From Snuella lapsa (GTDB lineage: Bacteria; Bacteroidota; Bacteroidia; Flavobacteriales; Flavobacteriaceae): a stretch of DNA of 64,000 nt. Within the stretch, counting starts at the first letter, position 1; every line of letters starts with the position of its first letter. The notes below the pieces were generated by a model, which saw only the letters and a program-made list of their open reading frames with translations, had not been told where the DNA came from and did not search any database. The stretch is from the NCBI RefSeq assembly GCF_039539345.1, contig NZ_BAABCY010000065.1:1-64000 (forward strand), in the 5' to 3' direction. This document shows, piece by piece, positions 51,870 through 61,447 of the stretch. Both the position numbers and the translations under genes were made by a program.

Positions 51870-53489
51870 CTACGCTTCAAGTGGGGTAAATTTAAAGTCG
51901 TTTCCGTTAAAAAGTCCTTTATCACTTAACTTCAATGCTGGAATAACCAACAAGCCCATAAACGACAAAGTCATATAGGGTGATTGCAACTTAGACCCCA
52001 ATTGTTTGGCCATGCCATCTAAGGCTGCATACTGCATAGCTGTAGTTTCACCATCCTGATCGCTCATAATTCCTGCTACTGGCAGGGGCAGTACGGCTTC
52101 ATTTTTATTTGAAACTGCACTAATACCTCCTTTGCATGATATTAACAAGTTAACAGCTTTACAAATAGCATCATCGTTTACACCAACAGCAATAATGTTA
52201 TGAGAGTCGTGGGCTACCGAGGAGGCAATAGCTCCTTCTTTTAAGCCGAAATTCTTAATAAATGCCACAGCTGGCTTGGTATTTTCATACCTATTTACCA
52301 CTACTATTTTCAAAATATCGGCTTCGAGATTAGTTACAACATGACCAAGTTCTATCTTTGCCTCAGCAATAAGTTCATTGGTAACCAATTGTCCCTCTAA
52401 AGCTTCTATAACACGTATGTTTTGGGCTTGGGCTTCTACTTTAAAATCAGCGACTTTTACTTTATTGCAATTAAAGTTGTTTAAGTTTTTAAAAGCCACA
52501 GGTTTTATTAAGGACATACCTTTCTCGTAAACCAAGTTACCATTAACATAGGCCTGAACGGATTTAAAACTGATTAAATCTTCGACAACTATAAAATCGG
52601 CTGCATCTCCAGGACGTAATAGCCCCACATCTAAATTGTAATGTTTTATGGGATTAACACAAGCCACCTGCAACACCTTAAACACATCCATTCCTTTTGC
52701 TACAGCGCGCGCGCATAGTTTATTAATATGATCGACCATTAAATCATCTGGGTGTTTATCGTCGCTACAAAACATGATTTGTTCAAAATACTCAGGAAGC
52801 AGATCGATTAAAGCGTTGAAGTTTTTGGCTGCACTGCCCTCTCGAATCAGGATCTTCATTCCTTTTTGAAGTTTTTCCAAGGCCTCATCGTAGGTAAAAC
52901 ACTCATGATCCGTAGAAATCCCTGCGTCAATATATTTAGAAATGGCAGTTCCCCGTACTCCTGGCGCATGCCCGTCTACAGGTTTCCCATACTTTTTGGC
53001 ACAAGCGATTTTTTCGAGCACAACCGCATCGTCAAATAATACCCCGGGGTAATTCATCATTTCAGCGAGGTATTTAATATCCGGATTGGCCATTAACCCA
53101 CATATTTCTTCAACACCAATGGCAGCTCCAGCCGACTCATAATTTGTAGCTGGCACACAGGATGGTGCTCCAAAATTAAACTTAAAGGGTACTTTCTTTC
53201 CGTTGGCTATCATGAATTCAACACCAGCCACGCCCAATACATTAGCTATTTCATGCGGATCACTAACAGTTGCCACAGTACCATGCGTTACTGCAATACG
53301 TGCAAATTCGCTGGGAACCAACATGGAACTTTCTATATGAATATGGGCATCAACGAACCCAGGAAGAATGTATTGGCCTACACTATGTTCTTTCTCTTTT
53401 AAAGAGACTATTTTCCCATCTTCAACACACACTTCTCCCTTAAAAATTCGCCTGCCTTGGATATCTACTATGTTACCTTGTATTTTCAA
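51870..53489 (-). CDS. ade: Adenine deaminase
   Basis: This 539-residue enzyme converts adenine to hypoxanthine and ammonia in purine salvage. The amidohydrolase metal site begins with His49 and His51 (GFVDAHIHIESSMLVPSEF), and VTHGTVATVSDPHEIANVLG and EHECF-like (TDHECFTYDEA) segments are typical of AdeC-type adenine deaminases, as is the C-terminal VAHDSHNIIAVG region. The length fits the family. It follows tilS by 54 bp. Confidence 0.95.
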   Translation of the reverse strand: MKIQGNIVDIQGRRIFKGEVCVEDGKIVSLKEKEHSVGQYILPGFVDAHIHIESSMLVPSEFARIAVTHGTVATVSDPHEIANVLGVAGVEFMIANGKKVPFKFNFGAPSCVPATNYESAGAAIGVEEICGLMANPDIKYLAEMMNYPGVLFDDAVVLEKIACAKKYGKPVDGHAPGVRGTAISKYIDAGISTDHECFTYDEALEKLQKGMKILIREGSAAKNFNALIDLLPEYFEQIMFCSDDKHPDDLMVDHINKLCARAVAKGMDVFKVLQVACVNPIKHYNLDVGLLRPGDAADFIVVEDLISFKSVQAYVNGNLVYEKGMSLIKPVAFKNLNNFNCNKVKVADFKVEAQAQNIRVIEALEGQLVTNELIAEAKIELGHVVTNLEADILKIVVVNRYENTKPAVAFIKNFGLKEGAIASSVAHDSHNIIAVGVNDDAICKAVNLLISCKGGISAVSNKNEAVLPLPVAGIMSDQDGETTAMQYAALDGMAKQLGSKLQSPYMTLSFMGLLVIPALKLSDKGLFNGNDFKFTPLEA

Positions 53490-53543
53490 TGTAATTTTTA
53501 ATGTTAAAAGTGATTTCTTGCATAAAAGCTTTTAAGGATAAAA

Positions 53544-54854
53544 CTACTGTAATGCTATTTCTAATATCGATTTGGTATTGTTAGTAACTTTAAACCGATT
53601 ATCTGCTCTCCTGTTTATAATCCAAACAATAGCATCTCCACTACACAATAACCATACTTGTTCTTTATCTAACAACGATAATTTTTCGTCTTTAAAATAC
53701 TTGCTCAACTTCTTTTTCCCTTTCATTCCCAATGGATAAAACATATCGCCTTCCTGCCATTGTCTAATCTCAAGGGGAAATTGCAACGTTGCCTTATCTA
53801 CATAAATAATGCTTTTTGACGGTCCTGTTACCGACGCCACTTCTTTAAAATGTAAAGTCCCTAGAGGTATATCTATAATTGCATTGGCAGCGGTTACAGG
53901 TACCGGTGGGACTGTTTTAGATGGTATTTCACTTAACAGTAAATGCGAACGGTCCTTAATTAAACGGTGGGTATGTGACACCACTTGTTTTCCAGATTGT
54001 GCATCCATGAGTGCTGCGACATCATCCCATTCGGTAAAATTAAAGGGCCTTAATAATTCGAATAAATACGCTTTAGGGTTTCTTAGTTTTTTAAGGGATT
54101 CAATATTGAGAGATACACTCTGGGCATTGGTATTATTGACAACTGTTTCTGATACATCGTTTATACGGTCTTCGATAATAGACTTAGAATCATTCAAATA
54201 TCCCTGCGTTTTACTAAAATTTTGAAGCAACTTCGGGTTAATATCTTTTAAGATAGGGATAACGTCATGGCGCAACTTATTTCTCAGATACTTGGTAGAA
54301 GCATTGCTACTATCGTCCCGCCACTGCAAACCTAGCTCTTTCGCATACATTACTATTGATTCTCTGGAAAAAGCTAATAATGGGCGTACAATCCTTCCGT
54401 TAATTTCCGGAATACCTGTTAAGCCATCTAAACCAGTACCACGAGAAAGGTTTATTAAAAAGGTCTCAAGGTTATCATCGGCATGATGGGCTGTTAAAAT
54501 ATAATCAAACCGCAATTGCGAAGCCAGTTCATCAAACCAATTGTAACGTAACTCCCGTGCCACAACCTGTATAGACTGCTTTGTTTTCTTTGCATATGCT
54601 TGGGTATCAAAACTCTCAACAAACACTTCGAGTCCCAAATCTTCAGCCAGCTGCAACACAAAATATTCATCGGCATCACTCTCATCACCACGTAAATTAA
54701 AATTACAATGTGCAAGCCTTATGTCCAGTCCCAAAGTATAACAAATGTGGGTTAGTACCACACTATCCAATCCACCTGAAATAGCCACCAAAAGCTTCGC
54801 ATTACTTAAAAAGGGGAGCTTTGTATCTATGTGCTGCTTTACTTGTGCTAACAT
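53544..54854 (-). CDS. tilS: tRNA(Ile)-lysidine synthetase
   Basis: This 436-residue enzyme modifies C34 of the minor isoleucine tRNA to lysidine, an essential step for reading AUA. The PP-loop motif SGGLDS is at 26-31. The N-terminal ATPase domain runs to about 215, a TilS substrate-binding domain follows, and the C-terminal lysidine domain holds the QWQEGDMFYPLGMKGKKKLSKYFKD segment (about 362-385). A TATATTTG at 54860-54867 just before the ATG could be its -7 box, which would make the mRNA almost leaderless. Confidence 0.96.
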   Translation of the reverse strand: MLAQVKQHIDTKLPFLSNAKLLVAISGGLDSVVLTHICYTLGLDIRLAHCNFNLRGDESDADEYFVLQLAEDLGLEVFVESFDTQAYAKKTKQSIQVVARELRYNWFDELASQLRFDYILTAHHADDNLETFLINLSRGTGLDGLTGIPEINGRIVRPLLAFSRESIVMYAKELGLQWRDDSSNASTKYLRNKLRHDVIPILKDINPKLLQNFSKTQGYLNDSKSIIEDRINDVSETVVNNTNAQSVSLNIESLKKLRNPKAYLFELLRPFNFTEWDDVAALMDAQSGKQVVSHTHRLIKDRSHLLLSEIPSKTVPPVPVTAANAIIDIPLGTLHFKEVASVTGPSKSIIYVDKATLQFPLEIRQWQEGDMFYPLGMKGKKKLSKYFKDEKLSLLDKEQVWLLCSGDAIVWIINRRADNRFKVTNNTKSILEIALQ

Positions 54855-54980
54855 AAACCCAAATATACAACTTTGCTACATCAAACACTTGCGGTTTTCG
54901 TTATTAAAAATGATATAAATCATAATTTACAATGGGTTAATTTTAGTATCTTTAGAAAGATCATATTAAAAACCATAGTT

Positions 54981-55670
54981 ATGAGCTCTATTGAAAAAAT
55001 GAACGACGAAGCAACTAAATCCGTTTTTGATAAAAAAGTACTTACTGCTACGCAACAATTACATCCTTATGTCAAGCACCGCCTTTATATTGCTTCATCT
55101 ACCGGTGTTATCCCTAAAAACATGTATACTTCCAATGGCATTGTAGACGAAAGTGTAGCCCAACTTTACGAAAGTGGCTATAATATTGACAATAGTGCCT
55201 TAGATATTAAGCTAAAACTCTTTAAAATTGCCAATAGTGTTTTAGACAACTTGTTTGAAAAAGAAGCTTTTCATAAAGATACCATGAGCACCAATACGCT
55301 TTTGGAAGCGGAACGCAACCATTTAAAAGAAGACTTTACCTTTGATGAAGGTTTTGATTTTATTATGAAAGATAGCTTAAATGATGATTTCTATTCAAAA
55401 AAAGACAATCGAAGTCCTTTATTTTTATACGACGACAACACCAATTCTGTTTTAAACGCGTTTAAAATGGAACCCAGTTCCTCCAACACAAAAACAGTGC
55501 TTGGTGATTTTTACAGCCGCCTCCCTTTAAACGTGTCTAATATTATTGACTTATACGCTTTTGGAAAATTAAGTTTTGAGGATATATCGAAAGTCAAGTC
55601 TATAGAAGAGAGACGTATCCAGCGCATTTTCGACGAGCTTAAAAAAAACTTAATGCATCGTTTGGTTTAG
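54981..55670 (+). CDS. Hypothetical cytoplasmic protein
   Basis: From the ATG at 54981 this is a 229-residue acidic, mainly helical protein without signal peptide; the frame extends further upstream but the extension does not look coding. The last 60 residues (LPLNVSNIIDLYAFGKLSFEDISKVKSIEERRIQRIFDELKKNL) have a helix-turn-helix-like rhythm that faintly recalls sigma region 4, not enough for an assignment. Its stop overlaps that of the convergent pabB by four bases. A weak -7 box (TATCTTTA) is at 54947-54954. Confidence 0.75.
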   Translation: MSSIEKMNDEATKSVFDKKVLTATQQLHPYVKHRLYIASSTGVIPKNMYTSNGIVDESVAQLYESGYNIDNSALDIKLKLFKIANSVLDNLFEKEAFHKDTMSTNTLLEAERNHLKEDFTFDEGFDFIMKDSLNDDFYSKKDNRSPLFLYDDNTNSVLNAFKMEPSSSNTKTVLGDFYSRLPLNVSNIIDLYAFGKLSFEDISKVKSIEERRIQRIFDELKKNLMHRLV

Positions 55671-56959
55671 TTTTCCAAAACCTCACGCATTGCCTTAGCC
55701 TTTATCAAGCACTCTTCATATTCTTTTAAGGGATCACTTTTAGCTGTAATGGCACCACCAACAGAATAAGACACGTAGCGCTGCGTTTCGTTGTAAAGAA
55801 TACTTCGTATTACTACATTAAAATCAAAATCACCTTCTGGTGTAAAATACCCTACTGTTCCAGAGTACAAACCTCGCTTGGTTTCTTCGAGTGTTTCAAT
55901 AATTTTCATAGCAGATATTTTCGGTGCTCCCGTCATACTTCCCATGGGAAAGGTACTTTTTATGACTTCTACCGGATGAATAGATGGTAATAGCTCCGAT
56001 TTTACGGTAGATATCATCTGGTGTACCTGATCGAAAGTATAAACCTCACAAAGTTCTTCGACCGTAACACTGCCCTTAACAGCTGTTTTAGACAGATCGT
56101 TTCGTACTAGATCTACAATCATGATGTTTTCACTACGTTCCTTGGTATCCTGAGACAAGTTCAATTTAGATTGCATGTCTTCGCTGGGATCTAAAGAGCG
56201 TTTGGCTGTTCCTTTAATAGGTTGCGAAATTACCACATTATCCATTTTCTTTAAATAACGTTCTGGAGAAGCTGATATCAGATATTTATCGAAAACCTTA
56301 AAAAAGACTGCAAATGGCGGATTGGAAATGGCATTGAGTTTATTGTAGGTTTCCAATGGATTAATGAAGGTATCTTCTGCATAAAATTCTTGACAAAAAT
56401 TAGCTTCGTATATATCGCCACGGTGGATGTGTTCTAGTATCGATTTAATTTTATCAAAGTACGCATCTTTATGAATACGGAGTTTTATTTTTATAGGATC
56501 ACCAATATGTTGAAGTTGTGCTTCCTTCATTTGTTCTATGTCCTTCAAATCCGTTTCCCATTCATTATCGACACCATGAACATACCTGAATTCTACCATA
56601 TCATTCTTAATAAAAAGCAGTCTCTTTGGCTGAAAAAAATACAGATCGGGAAAGGCCAAACCGTCATAGTTGGAAGACTCAAGGTTTTCTATGTCATTTT
56701 TTAAATCATAGGTCAAATAACCAAATATCCAATCCTTTACACTGGACTGATATGTTTTAAGCGCATCAAAGGCTCCTTCGTAATTTGCTTGAATACTTGT
56801 TAAAGCATCCACGGCCATAACAGCATCGTAATTAGAATAGGTTTGTTTGTAATTATTAGAATCCAACCAAACTACATCTTCAAATTGCTGGCTCCAAATT
56901 AACAATTGTTGCTTGAAACGGGTTACATCCTGAATCTTATAAAAATGCTGCGTCCTCAA
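55667..56959 (-). CDS. pabB: Aminodeoxychorismate synthase component I
   Basis: This 430-residue enzyme of the chorismate-binding family converts chorismate with ammonia to aminodeoxychorismate for folate synthesis. The signatures are SQPIKGTAKRSLDP, ENIMIVDLVRNDLSKTA and FPMGSMTGAPKISAMKIIE, and the PIKGT lysine separates PabB from anthranilate synthase. The start is a TTG; no good ATG is nearby and the N-terminus fits the family. A clear -7 box lies 18-25 bp upstream. A separate glutaminase subunit is not in this window. Confidence 0.92.
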   Translation of the reverse strand: MRTQHFYKIQDVTRFKQQLLIWSQQFEDVVWLDSNNYKQTYSNYDAVMAVDALTSIQANYEGAFDALKTYQSSVKDWIFGYLTYDLKNDIENLESSNYDGLAFPDLYFFQPKRLLFIKNDMVEFRYVHGVDNEWETDLKDIEQMKEAQLQHIGDPIKIKLRIHKDAYFDKIKSILEHIHRGDIYEANFCQEFYAEDTFINPLETYNKLNAISNPPFAVFFKVFDKYLISASPERYLKKMDNVVISQPIKGTAKRSLDPSEDMQSKLNLSQDTKERSENIMIVDLVRNDLSKTAVKGSVTVEELCEVYTFDQVHQMISTVKSELLPSIHPVEVIKSTFPMGSMTGAPKISAMKIIETLEETKRGLYSGTVGYFTPEGDFDFNVVIRSILYNETQRYVSYSVGGAITAKSDPLKEYEECLIKAKAMREVLEN

Positions 56960-56976
56960 TGAAAAAGATTATGGCG

Positions 56977-56984
56977 CAAAGTTA
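56977..56984 (-). promoter_or_regulatory. pabB -7 box
   Basis: TAACTTTG on the minus strand matches TAnnTTTG and predicts a start near 56970, about 11 bases before the TTG start codon. A -33 box is not evident. Confidence 0.5.
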
Positions 56985-57036
56985 ATTAGATTCCTTAAAA
57001 AATTAAGACTTTTGTGTATTACTTTAAACACTTCTT

Positions 57037-57927
57037 ATGTACAGTATACAAAACGACCTCCTTAAAATAGCAGTAAAAAAAGTGGGAGCTGAATTATGTG
57101 GCATCACATCGGTAAAAAACAACACTGAATTCATGTGGGATGCCAATCCAGCCATTTGGGGAAGTTTTGCCCCCAACCTCTTTCCTGTTATTGGTGCGCT
57201 AAAGGAAGGTACTTACTTATATGAAAATGAAACCTACAACATGCCAAAGCATGGCTTTGTACGGCACAACGAAACCATTGTTTTACATGAACAAACACCA
57301 GACAGACTAACTTTTAAATTGAGCAGTAACGAAGCGCTCTTAAAGATATATCCCTTCAAATTTGATTTTTTTATCAGCTACCAACTTGTCGACAATATTA
57401 TAACCATTGCACATACCGTGGTAAACCGGGATTCAAAAACCATGTATTTCTCTCTGGGCGGTCACCCTGCTTTTAAATGTCCCGTATACAACAATGAAGA
57501 TTACAACGATTACACCTTAACGTTTGAATGCAATGAAGATTCTGAAACACACCTCATAAACCAAAGCAATGGACTCATAAGCTCAAATACGGCCCCTATA
57601 TTTAAAGGGAGTAATACAATTGAGTTAAACCACGACTTATTTAACGGCGACGCATTGATCTTTAAAGATCTAAAATCCAAAAAGGTAACACTTAAAAGTG
57701 TAAAAAACGGCAATATCCTTACTCTTAGCTATCATGATTTTCCTTATTTAGGTATTTGGGCCAAACCCAACGGAGACTATGTGTGCATTGAGCCCTGGCT
57801 GGGTATTGCAGATCATGAAACCACCAATAAGCAGCTGAAAACAAAAGAAGGCATCTTGAGTTTGGCGGTAGGTAAACGCTTTAAAGCTTCCTATAGTATA
57901 GAAATACACCCTGGGCATTTAGCCTAA
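57037..57927 (+). CDS. Aldose 1-epimerase family protein
   Basis: This 296-residue protein is of the galactose mutarotase-like fold, close to the YeaD/LacX subgroup. Conserved parts are PVIGALKEGTY, MPKHGFVRHNE (histidine of the sugar site), SLGGHPAF (second histidine) and IEPWLGIADH (catalytic glutamate). Members interconvert alpha and beta anomers of hexoses or hexose phosphates. It is divergent from pabB and followed within 32 bp by the helicase gene on the same strand. Confidence 0.92.
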   Translation: MYSIQNDLLKIAVKKVGAELCGITSVKNNTEFMWDANPAIWGSFAPNLFPVIGALKEGTYLYENETYNMPKHGFVRHNETIVLHEQTPDRLTFKLSSNEALLKIYPFKFDFFISYQLVDNIITIAHTVVNRDSKTMYFSLGGHPAFKCPVYNNEDYNDYTLTFECNEDSETHLINQSNGLISSNTAPIFKGSNTIELNHDLFNGDALIFKDLKSKKVTLKSVKNGNILTLSYHDFPYLGIWAKPNGDYVCIEPWLGIADHETTNKQLKTKEGILSLAVGKRFKASYSIEIHPGHLA

Positions 57928-57942
57928 ACAGAATATTAAGTG

Positions 57943-57950
57943 TAACTTTG
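57943..57950 (+). promoter_or_regulatory. -7 box before the DEAD-box helicase gene
   Basis: TAACTTTG fits TAnnTTTG and would start RNA near 57957, only a few bases before the ATG at 57960. If used, the true start could be the GTG at 57969, which gives the family-typical N-terminus beginning with TFQDL. Confidence 0.45.
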
Positions 57951-57959
57951 CCTGCTAAA

Positions 57960-59321
57960 ATGTACATTGTGACTTTTCAGGATCTAAATTTAAATACACC
58001 ATTATACAACGCCTTAGAAGACTTAGGCTTTAGTACCCCAACTCCTATTCAGGAGCAAGCCTTTAATGTAATTGGTTCAGGACAAGATATGGTAGGTATT
58101 GCGCAAACGGGTACGGGAAAAACATATGGTTATATGTTACCCATTTTAAAGCATTTAAAGTTTTCTACCCAAATAAATCCCCGTGTTTTAATTTTAGTCC
58201 CCACCAGAGAGCTTGTTGTTCAGGTAGTGGATGACATTGAAAAACTATCTAAGTATATAAACAATCGTGTTTTGGGAGTCTACGGTGGCACAAACATCAA
58301 CACACAAAAACAAGCAGTAGCTGAGGGTGTGGACATCCTGGTTGCCACACCGGGACGCTTATACGATCTGGCTGTTAGTCGTGCTTTGCAATTAAAGTCC
58401 ATTCAAAAATTAGTGATCGATGAGGTTGATGTGATGCTGGATCTGGGCTTTAGACACCAGCTGATAAACATTTTTGACCTGCTTCCTGAACGCCGTCAAA
58501 ATGTAATGTTTTCGGCAACCATGACTCATGATGTGGATGTACTCATCAACGAGTTCTTTAAAAGCCCTCAGCGCGTTTCCATCGCTGTTTCGGGAACACC
58601 CCTGGAAAACATTTCGCAAAGCCGTTATGAGGTGCCCAATTTTTATACCAAAGTAAACCTACTCGCACATTTATTGCAGGACACAGATACCTTTACCAAA
58701 GTGCTGGTATTTGTTGCCTATAAGCGTATGGCCGATCGCTTGTTCGAACAACTGGACGACCAGTTTCACGAAGAATTATGTGTAATCCATTCTAATAAAA
58801 CGCAAAACTACAGGCTACGAAGCATTGAACAGTTTCGTTCGGGACATAACCGCATTTTAATTGCTACCGATGTGATGGCCCGCGGATTGGATATTGACAA
58901 TGTTTCGCATGTTATCAATTTTGATACGCCAGAATATCCTGAGAACTATATGCACCGTATTGGGAGAACAGGGCGAGCGGAACGTAAAGGTGAAACGATT
59001 CTCTTCTCTACCGAAAAGGAACAAAGCTATACAGATGCTATTGAAGACTTGATGAACATGGAGATTCCGAAGGCTGACATACCCGAAGAAGTAACGATCT
59101 CTACCGAACTTATCGAAGAGGAACGCCCGGTAATAAAAGAACGTAACAATCCCACCAAGCGTAGTAACGAAGATATTCCAGGACCTGCCTTCCACGAAAA
59201 AAAGGAAAAAAATAAAAAAGAAAATTTAGGAGGCTCCTACAAATTCAAGATCGCCAAAAAGTACAAAAAACCGAAAACCCGTGGCGATAAAAACTATAAC
59301 AAACGAAATAAACGGAAGTAG
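57960..59321 (+). CDS. DEAD-box family RNA helicase
   Basis: From the ATG at 57960 the protein has 453 residues. The helicase motifs are all present: the Q-motif PTPIQEQAF, motif I AQTGTGKT (48-55), PTRELV, TPGR, motif II as DEVD (154-157) instead of DEAD, motif III SAT, and HRIGRTGRAERKG as motif VI. A lysine-rich tail of about 60 residues should bind RNA. It unwinds RNA duplexes, probably in ribosome assembly or at low temperature. A TTG at 57948 or a GTG at 57969 are alternative starts. Confidence 0.94.
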   Translation: MYIVTFQDLNLNTPLYNALEDLGFSTPTPIQEQAFNVIGSGQDMVGIAQTGTGKTYGYMLPILKHLKFSTQINPRVLILVPTRELVVQVVDDIEKLSKYINNRVLGVYGGTNINTQKQAVAEGVDILVATPGRLYDLAVSRALQLKSIQKLVIDEVDVMLDLGFRHQLINIFDLLPERRQNVMFSATMTHDVDVLINEFFKSPQRVSIAVSGTPLENISQSRYEVPNFYTKVNLLAHLLQDTDTFTKVLVFVAYKRMADRLFEQLDDQFHEELCVIHSNKTQNYRLRSIEQFRSGHNRILIATDVMARGLDIDNVSHVINFDTPEYPENYMHRIGRTGRAERKGETILFSTEKEQSYTDAIEDLMNMEIPKADIPEEVTISTELIEEERPVIKERNNPTKRSNEDIPGPAFHEKKEKNKKENLGGSYKFKIAKKYKKPKTRGDKNYNKRNKRK

Positions 59322-59402
59322 TTATACTCATATAGCCAAAACACCCCGCTACAATTAAACATTAGCCGAGAAACAAACATTGTAACTAGTTTTTATATGG
59401 TT

Positions 59403-59430
59403 GGTTTTATTTTGAAATTAAAATAAAACC
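59403..59430. terminator. Bidirectional terminator between helicase and acetyltransferase genes
   Basis: GGTTTTATTTT and AAAATAAAACC form a perfect 11-bp stem around GAAATT. The genes on both sides converge on it; the T content inside the stem arms serves both strands, but flanking T-runs are short. Confidence 0.65.
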
Positions 59431-59432
59431 TC

Positions 59433-59984
59433 TTACTTTCTATTTCTGCACCCTATTGGCACTTCATTCTTAATTTCATAAACTAGATTGTCTACATTAT
59501 CTTCATCTATTTTACCTAAAATTATTTTAAACCCATTACTTTCCAATAATGCTCTAGAAGGCATATTGCGTTTATGTGTAAACGCTTCAACAGCTTTGAG
59601 GTTTAGCTCTTTGAATCCGAAGGATAGAATACTTTGCAGTGATTCGCTCATTATTCCCTTACCCTGAAATTCTGGAGCTAAATCATAGCCCACCTCAGCT
59701 ATTGTTTTAGCTTTCGAAAAATTCCAAAGACAAATACTTCCAATCATTTTATTTCGATCCTTTTCCGTGATGACCCAATAATAATGGTTCTGACAATCAA
59801 CCCCGGCATTTATCATTGCTATAAATTTCAATGCTTTGGCTTTGGATTCTGCTCTTGGTCTTTTAACAAATTCATTCACCTTGTTATCTGATCGTAAAAA
59901 TGAAATCATTTGCCAATCAGATGGTCTTAATCTTCGTAACAAAAGACGTCCTGTTCTTATTTCAGGAAAACTTTTTTTGTTCAT
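59433..59984 (-). CDS. GNAT-family N-acetyltransferase
   Basis: From the ATG at 59984 (the frame opens earlier at a TTG) the protein has 183 residues. It has the RimJ/RimL-type N-terminus (RTGRLLLRRLRPSDW), the beta4 strand segment IGSICLWNF and the acetyl-CoA site with YDLAPEFQGKGIMSESLQSIL. AFTHKRNMPSRALLESNGF is the usual C-terminal motif. It transfers an acetyl group to an amine, of a protein or a small molecule; the acceptor is unknown. The gene stands 42 bp from the stop of the SUFU-domain gene. Confidence 0.9.
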   Translation of the reverse strand: MNKKSFPEIRTGRLLLRRLRPSDWQMISFLRSDNKVNEFVKRPRAESKAKALKFIAMINAGVDCQNHYYWVITEKDRNKMIGSICLWNFSKAKTIAEVGYDLAPEFQGKGIMSESLQSILSFGFKELNLKAVEAFTHKRNMPSRALLESNGFKIILGKIDEDNVDNLVYEIKNEVPIGCRNRK

Positions 59985-60026
59985 TGTTTGGTTTCCAACT
60001 AATATTTTGTCCAATATTCAATCATT

Positions 60027-60746
60027 CTAAAAAAGACCAAACAGCTTTCTCTTTTTGACTGAATTAGGTCTATCAACTTGAACAATATCAGACACTCCAA
60101 ATTTGTCAAATCCATCAAATAACGCTTCAACTCCTCTTTTCATTTTTAAATTCAGTTCTTCACTGTATATCGGGATCAGTGTATAAAAATCTATTGCCTT
60201 ATTTTTAAGCCGAAGTGTACGAAAATCTTCCCCAAAGACTATCGTTGGCAACAATAGCATAGTGCTTAACTGAGTATTATCTGAAAAAGGTTCTGCGGGA
60301 TCGCCATTTGGTATTGTATGACCATAGCTTAACCATGTGTTAAATTCATGAGGAAACCTCGCAAGATATTTTAACCACCTCATGGGCCAATAATTTTTTT
60401 CATCTTTAAAGTCTTCCTCAGAAATCTTCCAATCACTAGGTAGACAAATACTCAATTCTGCAAAATCACAACCTTCTACTTCTTTAGGTGTATTCATAGG
60501 TTTATCACTCATTCCAGAAGTAACTAGCGTATGGAATGGTCTCTCTAAAGATGGTTTTACCCAATGAACATCAATATGAACCTGATCTGATATTAATTCA
60601 TGAAATACTTTATGAATCTTACCAATGTGTTTCTCTACATGATCTGTAATTTCTTCAATTGACGCCTCTCCCGAAGCACCTTCAAAATCTCTTTTATCAG
60701 ATTCAGTATATCTATAAATTGGGGATCCATATTCCGATTTTTCCAT
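60027..60746 (-). CDS. SUFU (suppressor of fused) domain protein
   Basis: This 239-residue soluble protein fits the bacterial SUFU domain: HIGKIHKVFHELISDQVHIDVHWVKPS (about 39-65), FHTLVTSGMSDKPMN, ELSICLPSDWKI and YWPMRWLKYLARFPHEFNTWLSYGHTIPNGD (about 118-148) are its conserved blocks. In bacteria the domain is often an immunity protein against secreted toxins, but no toxin gene is adjacent here. A short basic tail (KKRKLFGLF) ends the protein. Confidence 0.88.
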   Translation of the reverse strand: MEKSEYGSPIYRYTESDKRDFEGASGEASIEEITDHVEKHIGKIHKVFHELISDQVHIDVHWVKPSLERPFHTLVTSGMSDKPMNTPKEVEGCDFAELSICLPSDWKISEEDFKDEKNYWPMRWLKYLARFPHEFNTWLSYGHTIPNGDPAEPFSDNTQLSTMLLLPTIVFGEDFRTLRLKNKAIDFYTLIPIYSEELNLKMKRGVEALFDGFDKFGVSDIVQVDRPNSVKKRKLFGLF

Positions 60747-60835
60747 TATTATTTTTATTAATGTTAATTACACAAATATCTGCTATGTAGAACGAGGTAC
60801 TTTATGAAAGACCACAATATAACCTCCCACGTGTT

Positions 60836-61447
60836 TTATTCCTTCTGGTTGTCTTTGCGTTTTCTTATTTCATATTTCAGAGCTGTTTCTACAGCTTTCC
60901 ATTCTTGATCGGTTATTGAAAAAACGACTGTATCCCTGTAACTACCATCTGTACTTATCTTGTGATTCCTTAGTACACCGTCTTGCTTTGCCCCAAGTCT
61001 GGCAATAGCCTCCCGTGAACGGATATTGTGCCAGTGGGTTCTAAATTTGACTGCAATACATCGCAGTTTTTCAAATGCATGGTTTAATAACAGGTATTTA
61101 CATTCGGTATTAATCCCTGTACGCTGGTATGTTTTTGCATACCAAGTGTATCCAATTTCCAATCGCCTGTGCTCTGGTGTAGCATTACAATACCTTGTGG
61201 AACCAATAATTGTTCCTGTAGACTTTTCTACAACTACAAAAGGAAACCCTTTGCCATTCAATTTTTCAATTAGGGCGTTTTCAATATAAGAATCTATTGT
61301 TTCTTCCGAAGGCACCGATGTAAACCATAACTCCCATAATTTTCCATCGGAAGCCGCACGCAAAAGTGCATTTTTATGGGACATATCCAACGGTTCCAAT
61401 AGTACTTTGTTACCTTCTAGTTGTATATTATCAAACCAATCTTTCAT
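60836..61447 (-). CDS. GNAT-family N-acetyltransferase (RimJ/RimL-like)
   Basis: This 203-residue protein has the features of RimJ/RimL-type acetyltransferases: LLEPLDMSHKNALLRAASDG, the strand TGTIIGSTRYCNATPEHRRLEIGYTWY and the region AVKFRTHWHNIRSREAIARLGAKQDGVLRNH. The acetyl-CoA loop (QRTGINTECKYLLL) is kept. The acceptor is unknown. It differs clearly from the acetyltransferase at 59433 and is not a recent duplicate. Confidence 0.9.
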   Translation of the reverse strand: MKDWFDNIQLEGNKVLLEPLDMSHKNALLRAASDGKLWELWFTSVPSEETIDSYIENALIEKLNGKGFPFVVVEKSTGTIIGSTRYCNATPEHRRLEIGYTWYAKTYQRTGINTECKYLLLNHAFEKLRCIAVKFRTHWHNIRSREAIARLGAKQDGVLRNHKISTDGSYRDTVVFSITDQEWKAVETALKYEIRKRKDNQKE

